Notes: generated from the sequence alone by a model not told the origin. A DNA stretch of 5,897 nt from Propionibacterium sp. (GCA_022837595.1 JALHFX010000110.1:1-5897); one strand, 5' to 3'; shown: positions 1 to 5,798, counted from the first letter of the stretch. A program made the numbers and translations.

Positions 1-2
1 CG

Positions 3-120
3 CGTGGGTTCCGAAACCTCATCAACTATCGCTAGGCCACTACTCAAAGCCGGCGACTTCCAGACCGCGACTACACCCTCGATTGGGATGAGCCGAGAAT
101 CAACCGCCTGGGGGATGAAT
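3..120 (+). pseudogene. Remnant of ISL3-like transposase C-terminus (frameshifted)
   Basis: From base 3 the reading is RGFRNLINYR followed by a TAG at 33-35. This resembles the conserved C-terminal block of ISL3-family DDE transposases (roughly GFRNxxNYRLRxLLxAGG). In the frame starting at base 1, the codons from about base 34 continue as RPLLKAGDFQTATTPSI, which is what the family would show next after NYRL. The two halves fit one protein only across a frameshift at about base 32, so this is a decayed fragment and not a working gene. Its start lies outside the window. I saw no convincing terminal inverted repeat or target duplication on the right side. The match is from memory of the family motif, so a chance resemblance is possible. 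Confidence 0.45.
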
Positions 121-201
121 AGGTGGGAGGCTAGTGGGAGCGTCGAGTAGCGCCACGGGGAGGCTTGCATCTTCGCTTCACAGTCGTCGCGTCTGACCAA
201 G

Positions 202-207
202 AAAGGA
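202..207 (+). promoter_or_regulatory. Ribosome binding site for the M23 peptidase
   Basis: AAAGGA lies 6 bases before the GTG at 214 and supports that start over any later one. No convincing -10/-35 pair was found upstream. Confidence 0.6.
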
Positions 208-213
208 AACCGG

Positions 214-831
214 GTGGCCGACCTCCTTGACCTCGAGTACCCATTCACAGGTCGATGGCTCGTCCAGAACAGCCCGGCCAATCGCGTGCCCAGCCACGGC
301 ACAGCGTTGTTCGCGACGTCGTACGCGATCGACTTCGTGCCCGTCAACGACGCGGGACGCTCCGCGCCCATCACGCTCGGCTCGTTGCTGCGCTCCGAAC
401 GCCCGGAGCGATTCCCGGGCTTCGGGCGCAGCGTGCTGGCACCTGTGCAGGGAGTCGTGATCGCAGCACATGACGTCGAGCCGGACCATCCCGCGCATCG
501 CGGATTCCCCTCGATCGGCTACGCCCTCACCCAGCAACGTCGAGCACAGGCGGGATGGGTAGCGCTTGCCGGCAACCACGTCTTCATCGAAAGCGGCGGA
601 ATCGTGGTAGCCCTCTGCCATCTCGTCCATGGCAGCGTGCGCGTACAGCCAGGACAGCACGTACAGGTCGGTGACGTGCTCGGGCAATGCGGGAACTCCG
701 GGAACAGCACCGAACCGCACGTTCATGTCCAAGCGATCGACACCGCTGACATCGCTCGCGCCAATGCAGTCCGCCTCACCTTCAACGGCTTGCTCCCACG
801 CAATGGCGACGTCATCGACGCCACCGCGTGA
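214..831 (+). CDS. M23 family metallopeptidase, no signal peptide
   Basis: This is a 205-residue LytM/M23-type zinc peptidase fold, a family that usually cuts glycyl or D-amino-acid bonds in peptidoglycan cross-links. The zinc and catalytic motifs are all visible: HxnD as H28 to D40 (SHGTALFATSYAIDF), the LCHL block with H136, and GNSGNSTEPHVH with H169 and H171. V74-V82 (VLAPVQGVV) and G147-G157 (GQHVQVGDVLG) are the usual beta-sheet segments before and after the core. The GTG start at 214 has a good ribosome binding site. The protein starts directly at the domain: there is no signal peptide, lipobox, transmembrane segment or LysM/SH3 cell-wall domain. I recall stand-alone, signal-less proteins of this kind (LEYPFxGRWLVQNSPANRVPSHGT) in actinomycetes, so this appears to be the normal form. 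Its true substrate is unknown. It stands alone, with no co-directional neighbour within 3 kb downstream. Confidence 0.9.
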   Translation: MADLLDLEYPFTGRWLVQNSPANRVPSHGTALFATSYAIDFVPVNDAGRSAPITLGSLLRSERPERFPGFGRSVLAPVQGVVIAAHDVEPDHPAHRGFPSIGYALTQQRRAQAGWVALAGNHVFIESGGIVVALCHLVHGSVRVQPGQHVQVGDVLGQCGNSGNSTEPHVHVQAIDTADIARANAVRLTFNGLLPRNGDVIDATA

Positions 832-1185
832 CGGCATCCCGCGCACCTAGGATCCGGCCCTCCTTCGATCCCGTCGCTGGATACGGGCAACTGCCGAGCT
901 GGTCGCGAAGACCCGAGAGGATCGCTCGACACCGGTACGAGGCCGCCGCTGCGTTGACGTGGCCACCCGGCTGGAAGGTCGCTGTCTCGGCAACCACTCG
1001 CCGACGGGATCAACGCGGCCGACACAGCGGCGCCGGACACTTAGCAGCGAGACCTTCGTGACAGCTGCCACTGCGGCTCACACACAACCGGATATCGCTG
1101 AGTTGACTGCTGCTCAGCCCTAGTCTCGTGGTCACGTCCCCTCCAGCTTCGGACGCGACATTCACCGTCGCGAAGAACGCGTCAT
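832..1185. other. 354-base gap between convergent genes
   Basis: This stretch lies between the ends of the M23 gene and the minus-strand membrane protein gene. Reading frames here are rich in R, S and P and show no family motif. Three small dyads are present: GGATC/GATCC near 850-871, CCCGT/ACGGG at 870-874 and 883-887, and GCTGAG/CTCAGC at 1097-1102 and 1113-1118. None is followed by a T-tract, so none is a clear terminator. The part next to the membrane protein gene (about 1195-1110, minus strand) has a coding-like reading in a shifted frame, described under findings. Confidence 0.5.
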
Positions 1186-1695
1186 CTATCGGAGCAAGTC
1201 ACACATGATGGTCCAGAAGTCGAGCAGGAACGTCACCCGCCCGTAGGGCTCGATGCGCACGACCTTGTCCGTGAGTGCGTCGTCCGGGCCGAATGCCCCA
1301 TCTGTGCCGAACATCCTCGGCACTACCGAATGCTTCCTTTTCCCGTGTCCGCTGAAGGCGAGCCCCGGCGAGTAGACCGTCACCGGTGTCCGACCTGGGT
1401 TTTCTACGACCAGCTGTGCGACCTCGAGAGCTCGCCCGCGGATGACGGCCTGCGCTGCTTGGTCGTCCTTGAGAAGAAGGCGGCCCGACCGGTTGGTGGC
1501 GAGCATGACCTCAGGCTCCCAGATCGCCGTGTTGAGGTAGAGCCGCACGCGGCCGCCATCGAGGAAATGCTTAGCGAGCTGCCAAGCCAAGGCACCCAGC
1601 GCCGCGGCGAAGCTGAGAAGCGAGATGATCAGGCTCAGCGCGACAACTGAAAGACCGAGAATCTCAGGCGACGCTGGTGCAGGGTTCGGGTCCAT
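1186..1695 (-). CDS. Small membrane-anchored hypothetical protein
   Basis: This is a 169-residue protein with one N-terminal hydrophobic helix at about residues 12-37 (ILGLSVVALSLIISLLSF onward). It is followed by the basic stretch HFLDGGRVRLYL, so the remainder is probably a membrane-tethered soluble domain. Residues 90-116 (ending VVENPGRTPVTVYSPGLAFSG) match a pattern seen in many actinobacterial proteins of unknown function: a beta-rich domain with 'V.N.GR.PVTV..VGL'. No catalytic residues are recognisable. The ATG start has GGGAA 10 bases upstream. The C-terminus ends abruptly at WTIMCDLLR, and the next bases read as protein in another frame, so the gene may be truncated by a frameshift. 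It follows the DUF6998 gene on the same strand after 104 bases. This could mean co-transcription, but the gap is large. Confidence 0.7.
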   Translation of the reverse strand: MDPNPAPASPEILGLSVVALSLIISLLSFAAALGALAWQLAKHFLDGGRVRLYLNTAIWEPEVMLATNRSGRLLLKDDQAAQAVIRGRALEVAQLVVENPGRTPVTVYSPGLAFSGHGKRKHSVVPRMFGTDGAFGPDDALTDKVVRIEPYGRVTFLLDFWTIMCDLLR

Positions 1696-1799
1696 AAATC
1701 CAATGTTCCCATTTCTGCGCCCACACCCTTGGCCGAGAGGCTAGAAGGGTCCCTCATCACCCTCGACTAGCACGAGGCGAACGCGCTGCTCTGCCGCGC

Positions 1800-2309
1800 T
1801 CAGAGTTGTTGTCGGTGCGGGACGCGTTCTTCGTCGGGAACCGACCTGTTCAGGGCTCGCAGGTGTTCCAGGTGCATGACTGCCCGGCCATTACTCTGCG
1901 TCGGTCCAGCGACTTGCAGCGCCTTGACCAGCGGACCGTTGTAGACGACCTCGTGGTCGGTGCCGGGCTGCTTCGAGAGTCTCAGGACGATGAGGGCAGA
2001 CTCGCGATGCTTGCCCGACGTAGGGCGGATGGCGACGCTCGTGGTTCCGAACGTCGCCTTCACTTCCACCTTGCGGTCGTCGTCCGTGAGCGCGTCGTAC
2101 CCAGCGGTGGACGTCGGGGCGAGGGTGAGCGCGAACAAGGCCTCGGCGGCAGCTTCCCCGATGGATCCCACGAGATGCCCATCGAGGGGGAACTTCCTGC
2201 CCGGGTGCATCTGTTCCAACTCACGCACGACGTTGAGAAGCTGCTGGATGAGGGCGGTGGTGCGCGCGCTGCGCGTCACGAAGTCATATTCCAGATTCTC
2301 GCCCGACAC
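1800..2309 (-). CDS. DUF6998-type protein with PD-(D/E)XK nuclease signature
   Basis: This is a 169-residue protein. Residues 40-84 follow the pattern FPLDGHLVGSIGE...GYDAL...RKVEVKAT, which I recognise as the DUF6998 family. The spacing fits a restriction-endonuclease-like (PD-(D/E)XK) core: E52 in the GE helix, D72, then E82-V83-K84 as the ExK motif. The C-terminal half keeps the family-like ALIVLRL and VVYNGP segments (105-111 and 121-126) and a closing HLEHLRALN helix. All expected metal-site residues are present, so a DNA- or RNA-cleaving activity is plausible but unproven; the family has no assigned substrate that I know of. Residues 12-34 form a helix that may be a dimer or partner contact. 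The GTG start at 2309 is the only good start before an in-frame stop at 2346-2348. Its ribosome binding site is poor (GAGG touches the GTG), and V11 is an alternative start. The HEPN-like gene lies 149 bases upstream on the same strand. Confidence 0.8.
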   Translation of the reverse strand: MSGENLEYDFVTRSARTTALIQQLLNVVRELEQMHPGRKFPLDGHLVGSIGEAAAEALFALTLAPTSTAGYDALTDDDRKVEVKATFGTTSVAIRPTSGKHRESALIVLRLSKQPGTDHEVVYNGPLVKALQVAGPTQSNGRAVMHLEHLRALNRSVPDEERVPHRQQL

Positions 2310-2458
2310 CCTCTGGCTGAGCCACCTTCCTGGTGGCCTTCGAGCTCAAAACCGGCTCGCTCCGACTCAGCCACACATCCATAATGCCAGCGCGCGCACA
2401 TCCGCATGCCCCGCCGAGCCCTAATCGTAGCGCGCTCGGTCAGGTCGTTGTTGGCGAG

Positions 2459-3694
2459 CTAGTCGCCTTCCCAGTCCGGCGGCGCGGAGTTCGGGTGCTT
2501 GCCCCATTGATCTGGATCCAGCGATGGTCCGCCGGTGGGAGCGGTTTGACCCGAGTAATACCAAACGTCGATAAGGCCGAGTTCATTGAGGGTTAGGCCC
2601 CTTGCGAGCCACCACCCAGACACAGTTTGACGCTGTGCCCAGAAGCTGGAGCGGTCGTCGGCCGTGTGGGTGGTCACCCCATGCGGTGCCCTGAGGCCGC
2701 GCTTCTCCATCGCCTTGCTCGTGATCAACTCATCGGTAGCCCGTGTATCAAAATGCTTGGCTCGTCGAGCCCAACTAGCTTGGTGCGAGCAAATCTCGTA
2801 GAGCGCGTTCCGAGTGACTCTGAACTCGCGGTCGTCAAGTCGTCTGCCACGCTCATCGAGTCCTTGACTCCCCGCGTGTGCTGACCCTCGTGATGCGTCG
2901 ACCTTAAGTGTTCGCTCGTGACCGCGAGGCAGCGCCCACTGCACAACGAGGTCGAGCAGCGACCAGTACTTGGAGCTGTTCACGAATGTGTCGAAAGCGA
3001 CCTCCTGGCCGTGGGCGATGCCATGCCGCCGCCACGATCCGTCTGACTGGGCTTGGGTCACACCTTGGCTGTACAAGTCTTGAAGGCGATCGAGCGATGC
3101 TTGGATCGAGGCCAGATCGCTCCGATCCACAACGTCCGCCTTGCGGTCCGCGCGTCTGGAGAAGAAGAGACGTCCCTGTCCGCCCGCGACCGGTGCAGTC
3201 ACTTGGGCAGTGATGCCTTCGAGCTGGGAAAGGACAATGAGGATGCTCGCGGCATACTCGCCGGCGCGATGGTGACGGGCTGCTTGGTGAAGGAGTCGCT
3301 GGCGTTGTTCGAACGAGTGCCGCCCCTCCGGAGTGCCATCTTGGAGGATCCCAACCCGGGCAATGATCCGAACGATCCATTTATGGTCGAACCATTTCGC
3401 GACGACTACATCCGCCCCCTCGGTGTCGTTTGCGTCGAGGAGTGCGCCGGCAGCTCGAATCACGTCAAGTCCTACGTTTGCGATGCCCCATCCGCGTTCT
3501 GTCAGAGGCTCCCAATACCTTTCAACAAGAGCGATATTCGCCTCGTACTCGGCGGCAGCGCGCCGCAGCTCATCGAACGCAGCGCCCGCCGGGAGGTGAC
3601 AAGCAACTTCGATATCTCGCTGCATCCTCCCGTCAGGGTCGAGAGCCCTCAATACCTGCGCTCGGATCGAAGCGGTTGTCGGCACGGTCGTCAT
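2459..3694 (-). CDS. HEPN-like protein with RHGIAHG motif, 411 residues
   Basis: The open frame extends upstream to 4348, but that part is arginine/proline-rich and lies opposite the real 93-residue gene. The start is therefore placed at the ATG at 3694. The core is a helical region: residues 127-165 (HSFEQRQRLLHQAARHHRAGEYAAS... then SILIVLSQLEGI) and residues 192-256, including S220-G229 (SWRRHGIAHG). R223 and H228 form the RxxxxH motif typical of HEPN domains, many of which are RNases in toxin-antitoxin, abortive infection and CRISPR systems. The next segment (FDTFVNSSKYWSLLDLVVQWAL) resembles the helix that follows this motif in other HEPN-like proteins. Residues 1-120 and the Trp-rich tail 290-411 (W308, W352, W361, W362, W378, W397, W408) match nothing I know. 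No signal peptide or membrane helix is seen. No Shine-Dalgarno precedes the ATG. Codon use looks less G/C-biased than in the flanking peptidase and lipase genes, consistent with transfer. RNase activity is inference. Confidence 0.7.
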   Translation of the reverse strand: MTTVPTTASIRAQVLRALDPDGRMQRDIEVACHLPAGAAFDELRRAAAEYEANIALVERYWEPLTERGWGIANVGLDVIRAAGALLDANDTEGADVVVAKWFDHKWIVRIIARVGILQDGTPEGRHSFEQRQRLLHQAARHHRAGEYAASILIVLSQLEGITAQVTAPVAGGQGRLFFSRRADRKADVVDRSDLASIQASLDRLQDLYSQGVTQAQSDGSWRRHGIAHGQEVAFDTFVNSSKYWSLLDLVVQWALPRGHERTLKVDASRGSAHAGSQGLDERGRRLDDREFRVTRNALYEICSHQASWARRAKHFDTRATDELITSKAMEKRGLRAPHGVTTHTADDRSSFWAQRQTVSGWWLARGLTLNELGLIDVWYYSGQTAPTGGPSLDPDQWGKHPNSAPPDWEGD

Positions 3695-3806
3695 GAATCG
3701 AGGATCGCAGATGGCGCTGACAGACGGGGGCACGCATGCTCTGATGGCTCTCTCCCTTGGAGGGAACGCCCTGATCTGCCGCTGCGCGGACGGGGGTAAC
3801 GCGCGA

Positions 3807-3876
3807 GTCTCCGGCAAGACCGCCGAGCTCGCTGACTCCGGTCGAGCCGAGTCAAGGTCTCCGGCGTCACCCGGAG
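3807..3876 (+). repeat. Two GTCTCCGGC direct repeats upstream of the 93-residue gene
   Basis: GTCTCCGGC occurs at 3807-3815 and again at 3857-3865, exactly 50 bases apart. The second copy forms part of a perfect dyad, CTCCGG at 3859-3864 and CCGGAG at 3871-3876, with a 6-base centre. A repeat at this spacing in the divergent intergenic region suggests a protein-binding site, but short GC-rich repeats also arise by chance in such DNA. Confidence 0.4.
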
Positions 3877-3882
3877 TACGAT
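3859..3882 (+). promoter_or_regulatory. Candidate leaderless promoter with operator dyad
   Basis: TACGAT at 3877-3882 fits the actinobacterial -10 pattern TAnnnT and ends 6 bases before the GTG at 3889. Transcription would then begin at or next to the start codon, giving a leaderless mRNA, which is common in actinomycetes. The perfect inverted repeat CTCCGG-N6-CCGGAG (3859-3876) directly abuts the -10 and fills the position of the -10/-35 spacer. No TTGACA-like -35 is seen, so activation by a bound regulator (as for MerR-type spacer operators) or repression are both possible. The alternative reading is that GGAG at 3873-3876 serves as a weak ribosome binding site 12 bases before the GTG. Confidence 0.45.
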
Positions 3883-3888
3883 GAAGTC

Positions 3889-4170
3889 GTGCCGAGCAAG
3901 GCGGAGCGACGGGCTGCACGCAACGCTGTGGCGACCTATCAGGAGGCGCAGCTGGCTGTCCTCGTTGCCCATGTCGGCGACGCTGTCGATCGGTTTCGCG
4001 CCGGCGAATTGGACGCCTTCGGCGTCGACGCGGTGCTCTACCAGTACGCCCGGGCAGCGAAGGAGTTGTGGAAGTTCTGCAACTACCTATCGCCGGAAAT
4101 CGCAGCGCGTGTTCTTGCTGAGGAACCGCCCGACGACTGGTGGGAACGTGGAGCGCCTCACCAACGGTGA
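3889..4170 (+). CDS. Conserved 93-residue actinobacterial protein (ELWKFC / DDWWERG type)
   Basis: I recognise the overall pattern from small hypothetical proteins widespread in actinomycetes: a helical stretch (TYQEAQLAVLVAHVGDAVDRF, residues 16-36), then AGELDAFGVDAVLYQYARAAKELWKFC (38-64), and a closing DDWWERGAP (82-90). No function is known to me. The strong conservation of AKELWKFC and WWERG suggests a structural or partner-binding role, not an enzyme. There is no signal peptide or membrane helix, and residues 1-12 are rich in K and R. The GTG at 3889 is preferred over the ATG at 3881, because the ATG opens a different frame with poor coding character. The gene is divergent from the HEPN-like gene (194 bases between starts) and convergent with the lipoprotein gene. 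It could be regulated with the HEPN-like gene, but nothing in the sequence proves a link. Confidence 0.8.
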   Translation: MPSKAERRAARNAVATYQEAQLAVLVAHVGDAVDRFRAGELDAFGVDAVLYQYARAAKELWKFCNYLSPEIAARVLAEEPPDDWWERGAPHQR

Positions 4171-4244
4171 CGGTTGGACGCTCGCACACCGCTCTCGACG
4201 GTGACGCCCTGATCGCAGTGGTCTGGAATGCGGTGCCGTAGCCT

Positions 4245-4412
4245 TCAACGACCCTGATGTCTTCCTCCATCGTTTGCCACGGCCCTTCCATCATGGAGCC
4301 ACTCGGCGTGGTCGGTGAGCGTCGCACGCATGATTTCGCCGTCTGCAACGTTCTGCGCTTCGTTGTGGGCCGTCACGACGGAGATCGCAGCAGCGATGTC
4401 GTGGGAGGACAC
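4245..4412 (-). pseudogene. Coding-like remnant or small ORF after the lipoprotein stop
   Basis: Immediately after the lipoprotein TGA, and in the same frame, a GTG at 4412 opens 55 codons. The first ~40 have strongly G/C-rich third positions and a protein-like composition (SSHDIAAAISVVTAHNEAQN, then EIMRATLTDHAEWLHDG). From about 4294 the coding-like character moves to another frame (MMEGPWQTMEEDIRVVEGYG onward). This looks like one decayed, frameshifted gene tail more than a functional small protein. No ribosome binding site precedes the GTG, and the region also forms a stem-loop. I do not recognise a family. Chance open reading in GC-rich DNA is the main alternative. Confidence 0.25.
4374..4403 (-). 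terminator. Candidate stem-loop terminator after the SGNH lipoprotein gene
   Basis: CACGAC (4374-4379) pairs with GTCGTG (4398-4403), and inside it ATCGC (4384-4388) pairs with GCGAT (4393-4397) around a 4-base loop, with a 4-base bulge on one side. This gives 11 pairs and begins 15 bases past the lipoprotein stop. No T-tract follows on either strand, so it would be a non-classical terminator or an mRNA 3'-end structure. Confidence 0.35.
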
Positions 4413-4418
4413 GAGTCG

Positions 4419-5246
4419 TCAATCGTCGGCGGTCAGGTTGTATCCAAGATCGTGCATCAACGTGGCGATGCGTTCGGTGCCGTCCGCTGTTGGGTGTGTG
4501 CCGTCAGGCTCGACCAGGCCGGCGGCGACCAAGTCGATGTAGTGTCCGTCGGTGCCCATGAAGTCGTCGAACACTTGGGCAACTGGTAACCCGTGCTGGC
4601 CTGCAACTTGTTCGACGTACTCTTGGCCTTCACGCCAGTAGGGGTAGGTGACGTCGAAGGTCTCGGGCGTCATCTGATTCGTCCCGAATTGGTAGAAGTC
4701 CTGCACGCGGATCAGGGTCACCGCCGGGTCCACGATGGCTGTCAGTTCGTCGAAGATCTGATCGACATGGTCCTTGTAGGAGTCGATCACGTCACGCAAG
4801 CATTGCTGGTTGTTCTCACCCCCGCATTCGGACGGGTCGCGACCGCCAGCTCCAACCGCAGTCTGGAATGGTTCGCTCCATTCGTCATTCGGTATCAGCA
4901 GGGTGACGACGTCAGCATCCCCAAGGTCCTCTCTGAGTCGGTCGTTGGTGCGCAACTGTGCGAGGAAGTCATCGGTTCGCTGGCCTCCGACGGTGTGTTC
5001 ACGGACCTGCACATCGACGCCGAAGTCCTCCTCCAGCATCGCCGTGTAGCGCGTGATGAAGCTGTTTGAGCCCGGGCTGAAGGTGAGCGAGTTGCCCATC
5101 GGGACATACACGAGCGGTCCCTCCTCGATCTGCAGCGTCGGCGTTGTCGCGGTCGCCGCCTCTTCGCTGGAGCCACCACAGGCAGCAAGAAGAAGCGCGG
5201 CCACGGCCGCAGGTACTGGCCAGCGCCTTCGTGTTCTGCCGCGCAT
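4419..5246 (-). CDS. SGNH/GDSL-type hydrolase, predicted lipoprotein
   Basis: This is a 275-residue secreted esterase/lipase-like protein. Residues 1-23 are a lipoprotein signal: MRGRTRRRW, a hydrophobic stretch, then the lipobox LAAC with C23 as the lipidated cysteine, followed by a Ser/Thr/Glu linker. The SGNH blocks are in order: block I VPMGNSLTF with nucleophile S53 (GNS in place of GDS), block II around G87-G88 (TVGGQRTDDF), block III IPNDEW with N120, and block V EPDGTHPTADG with D248 and H251. The catalytic triad is complete. The Gly of the usual GxND in block III is replaced by Ile. C141 and C149 may form a disulfide in an insert (residues 132-150). It probably acts on an ester or acyl substrate outside the membrane; the substrate is unknown. 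The ATG at 5246 has GGAGG 4 bases upstream and gives a proper signal peptide. An upstream in-frame ATG at 5348, also with AGGAG, would add 34 residues before the signal peptide and is less likely. Confidence 0.85.
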   Translation of the reverse strand: MRGRTRRRWPVPAAVAALLLAACGGSSEEAATATTPTLQIEEGPLVYVPMGNSLTFSPGSNSFITRYTAMLEEDFGVDVQVREHTVGGQRTDDFLAQLRTNDRLREDLGDADVVTLLIPNDEWSEPFQTAVGAGGRDPSECGGENNQQCLRDVIDSYKDHVDQIFDELTAIVDPAVTLIRVQDFYQFGTNQMTPETFDVTYPYWREGQEYVEQVAGQHGLPVAQVFDDFMGTDGHYIDLVAAGLVEPDGTHPTADGTERIATLMHDLGYNLTADD

Positions 5247-5406
5247 TCTTCCTCCGTTGGGCCCTGGTGTGCGCGGGGCCTCCGACCATCCGTCGTTGAT
5301 CCACCCGGTCGCGATGTTCGACGCGGGTTGGCCGACATTGAGTGTCATGGCAACTCATCTCCTGAAGCTCTCCTGGCCTTCCCCTGCCGGAGATCAGGGC
5401 GATCAG

Positions 5407-5426
5407 AACGCTTCCGTTAAACGCTT
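5407..5426. repeat. AACGCTT direct repeat (13-base period)
   Basis: AACGCTT occurs at 5407-5413 and 5420-5426, separated by CCGTTA. It lies just downstream of the predicted lipoprotein transcription start, a position where a repressor could act. It may be incidental. Confidence 0.35.
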
Positions 5427-5447
5427 GCTGACTACCTTGATGGCCCG

Positions 5448-5476
5448 AAAATACTGCTGCACCGCACGTCGCACAA
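5448..5476 (-). promoter_or_regulatory. Candidate promoter for the SGNH lipoprotein gene
   Basis: On the minus strand TTGTGC (5476-5471) and TATTTT (5453-5448) are separated by exactly 17 bases, a fair match to -35 TTGACA and -10 TAnnnT. The predicted start near 5441 would leave a leader of about 195 bases before the ATG at 5246, long enough to hold the repeat at 5407-5426 and the alternative start at 5348. Confidence 0.4.
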
Positions 5477-5798
5477 GGGACCAAGGGGCCTCACGACGAG
5501 TGCCCACGAAATGGTCGCGGTGCCTCAGGCGGGAAACGCCCCTGACAGGTGGCCTGCCCGGTGAGTGGCGCGGTGCATGTTGGGGAATGGGACGTGGACT
5601 GCCGATCGGTTCCAGGCGACGAGATCACAAAGATCGACGCCCGCGCGTACGGGTCCACGTCAAAGAAAGCCCGGTGGGTAGATTCTGAACGCACTCATCT
5701 GCCGCGAGGTGCGCGGTCGCTGTCGCCTCACTACGCCCAGCCGTGACGCTGCGGAACTGTCGACGCACTGGTGCAATGAGACGGGAAGGGGCTGTCGG

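Larger units (their letters stand above)
5349..5798. other. 450-base divergent intergenic region
   Basis: This separates the lipoprotein gene from the XRE-like gene. It holds a candidate promoter for the lipoprotein gene (5448-5476), a direct repeat (5407-5426) and a few small hairpins (GGCG/CGCC at 5528-5540, CAGG/CCTG at 5546-5556). Open frames of about 65 codons exist on both strands at 5491-5746. Neither has a clear ribosome binding site, a recognisable motif or consistent third-position bias, so I do not call a gene. No tRNA was found. Confidence 0.5.

Noticed and set aside
178..846. 222-codon minus-strand frame opposite the M23 gene
   Set aside because: It is antisense to a gene with complete M23 zinc motifs and a good ribosome binding site.
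1761..1777. CCTCG/CGAGG hairpin after the DUF6998 gene
   Set aside because: Five pairs with a 7-base loop and no T-tract is expected by chance in GC-rich DNA.
1806..2384. 192-codon plus-strand frame opposite the DUF6998 gene
   Set aside because: It is antisense to a gene with clear family motifs and has low-complexity RGEGER-type composition.
2414..2439. CCGAGC/GCTCGG inverted repeat downstream of the HEPN-like gene
   Set aside because: It has a 14-base loop, only 6 pairs and no T-tract on the transcribed strand, so it is too weak to call a terminator.
3753..3765. TCCCT-TGG-AGGGA palindrome in the divergent intergenic region
   Set aside because: It is a single short dyad with no promoter element near it and no second copy.
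3053..3799. 248-codon plus-strand frame opposite the HEPN-like gene
   Set aside because: It is a mirror of the real minus-strand gene. It has no ribosome binding site or motif, and the minus strand carries the conserved RHGIAHG region.
3695..4348. N-terminal extension of the HEPN-like reading frame to 4348 (629 residues)
   Set aside because: The extension is Arg/Pro/Ser-rich, lies antisense to the conserved 93-residue gene, and has no family resemblance. The ATG at 3694 begins the protein-like part.
5491..5746. Short open frames of about 65 codons on both strands
   Set aside because: Both strands look mildly protein-like, so coding sense cannot be assigned. There are no motifs or ribosome binding sites.
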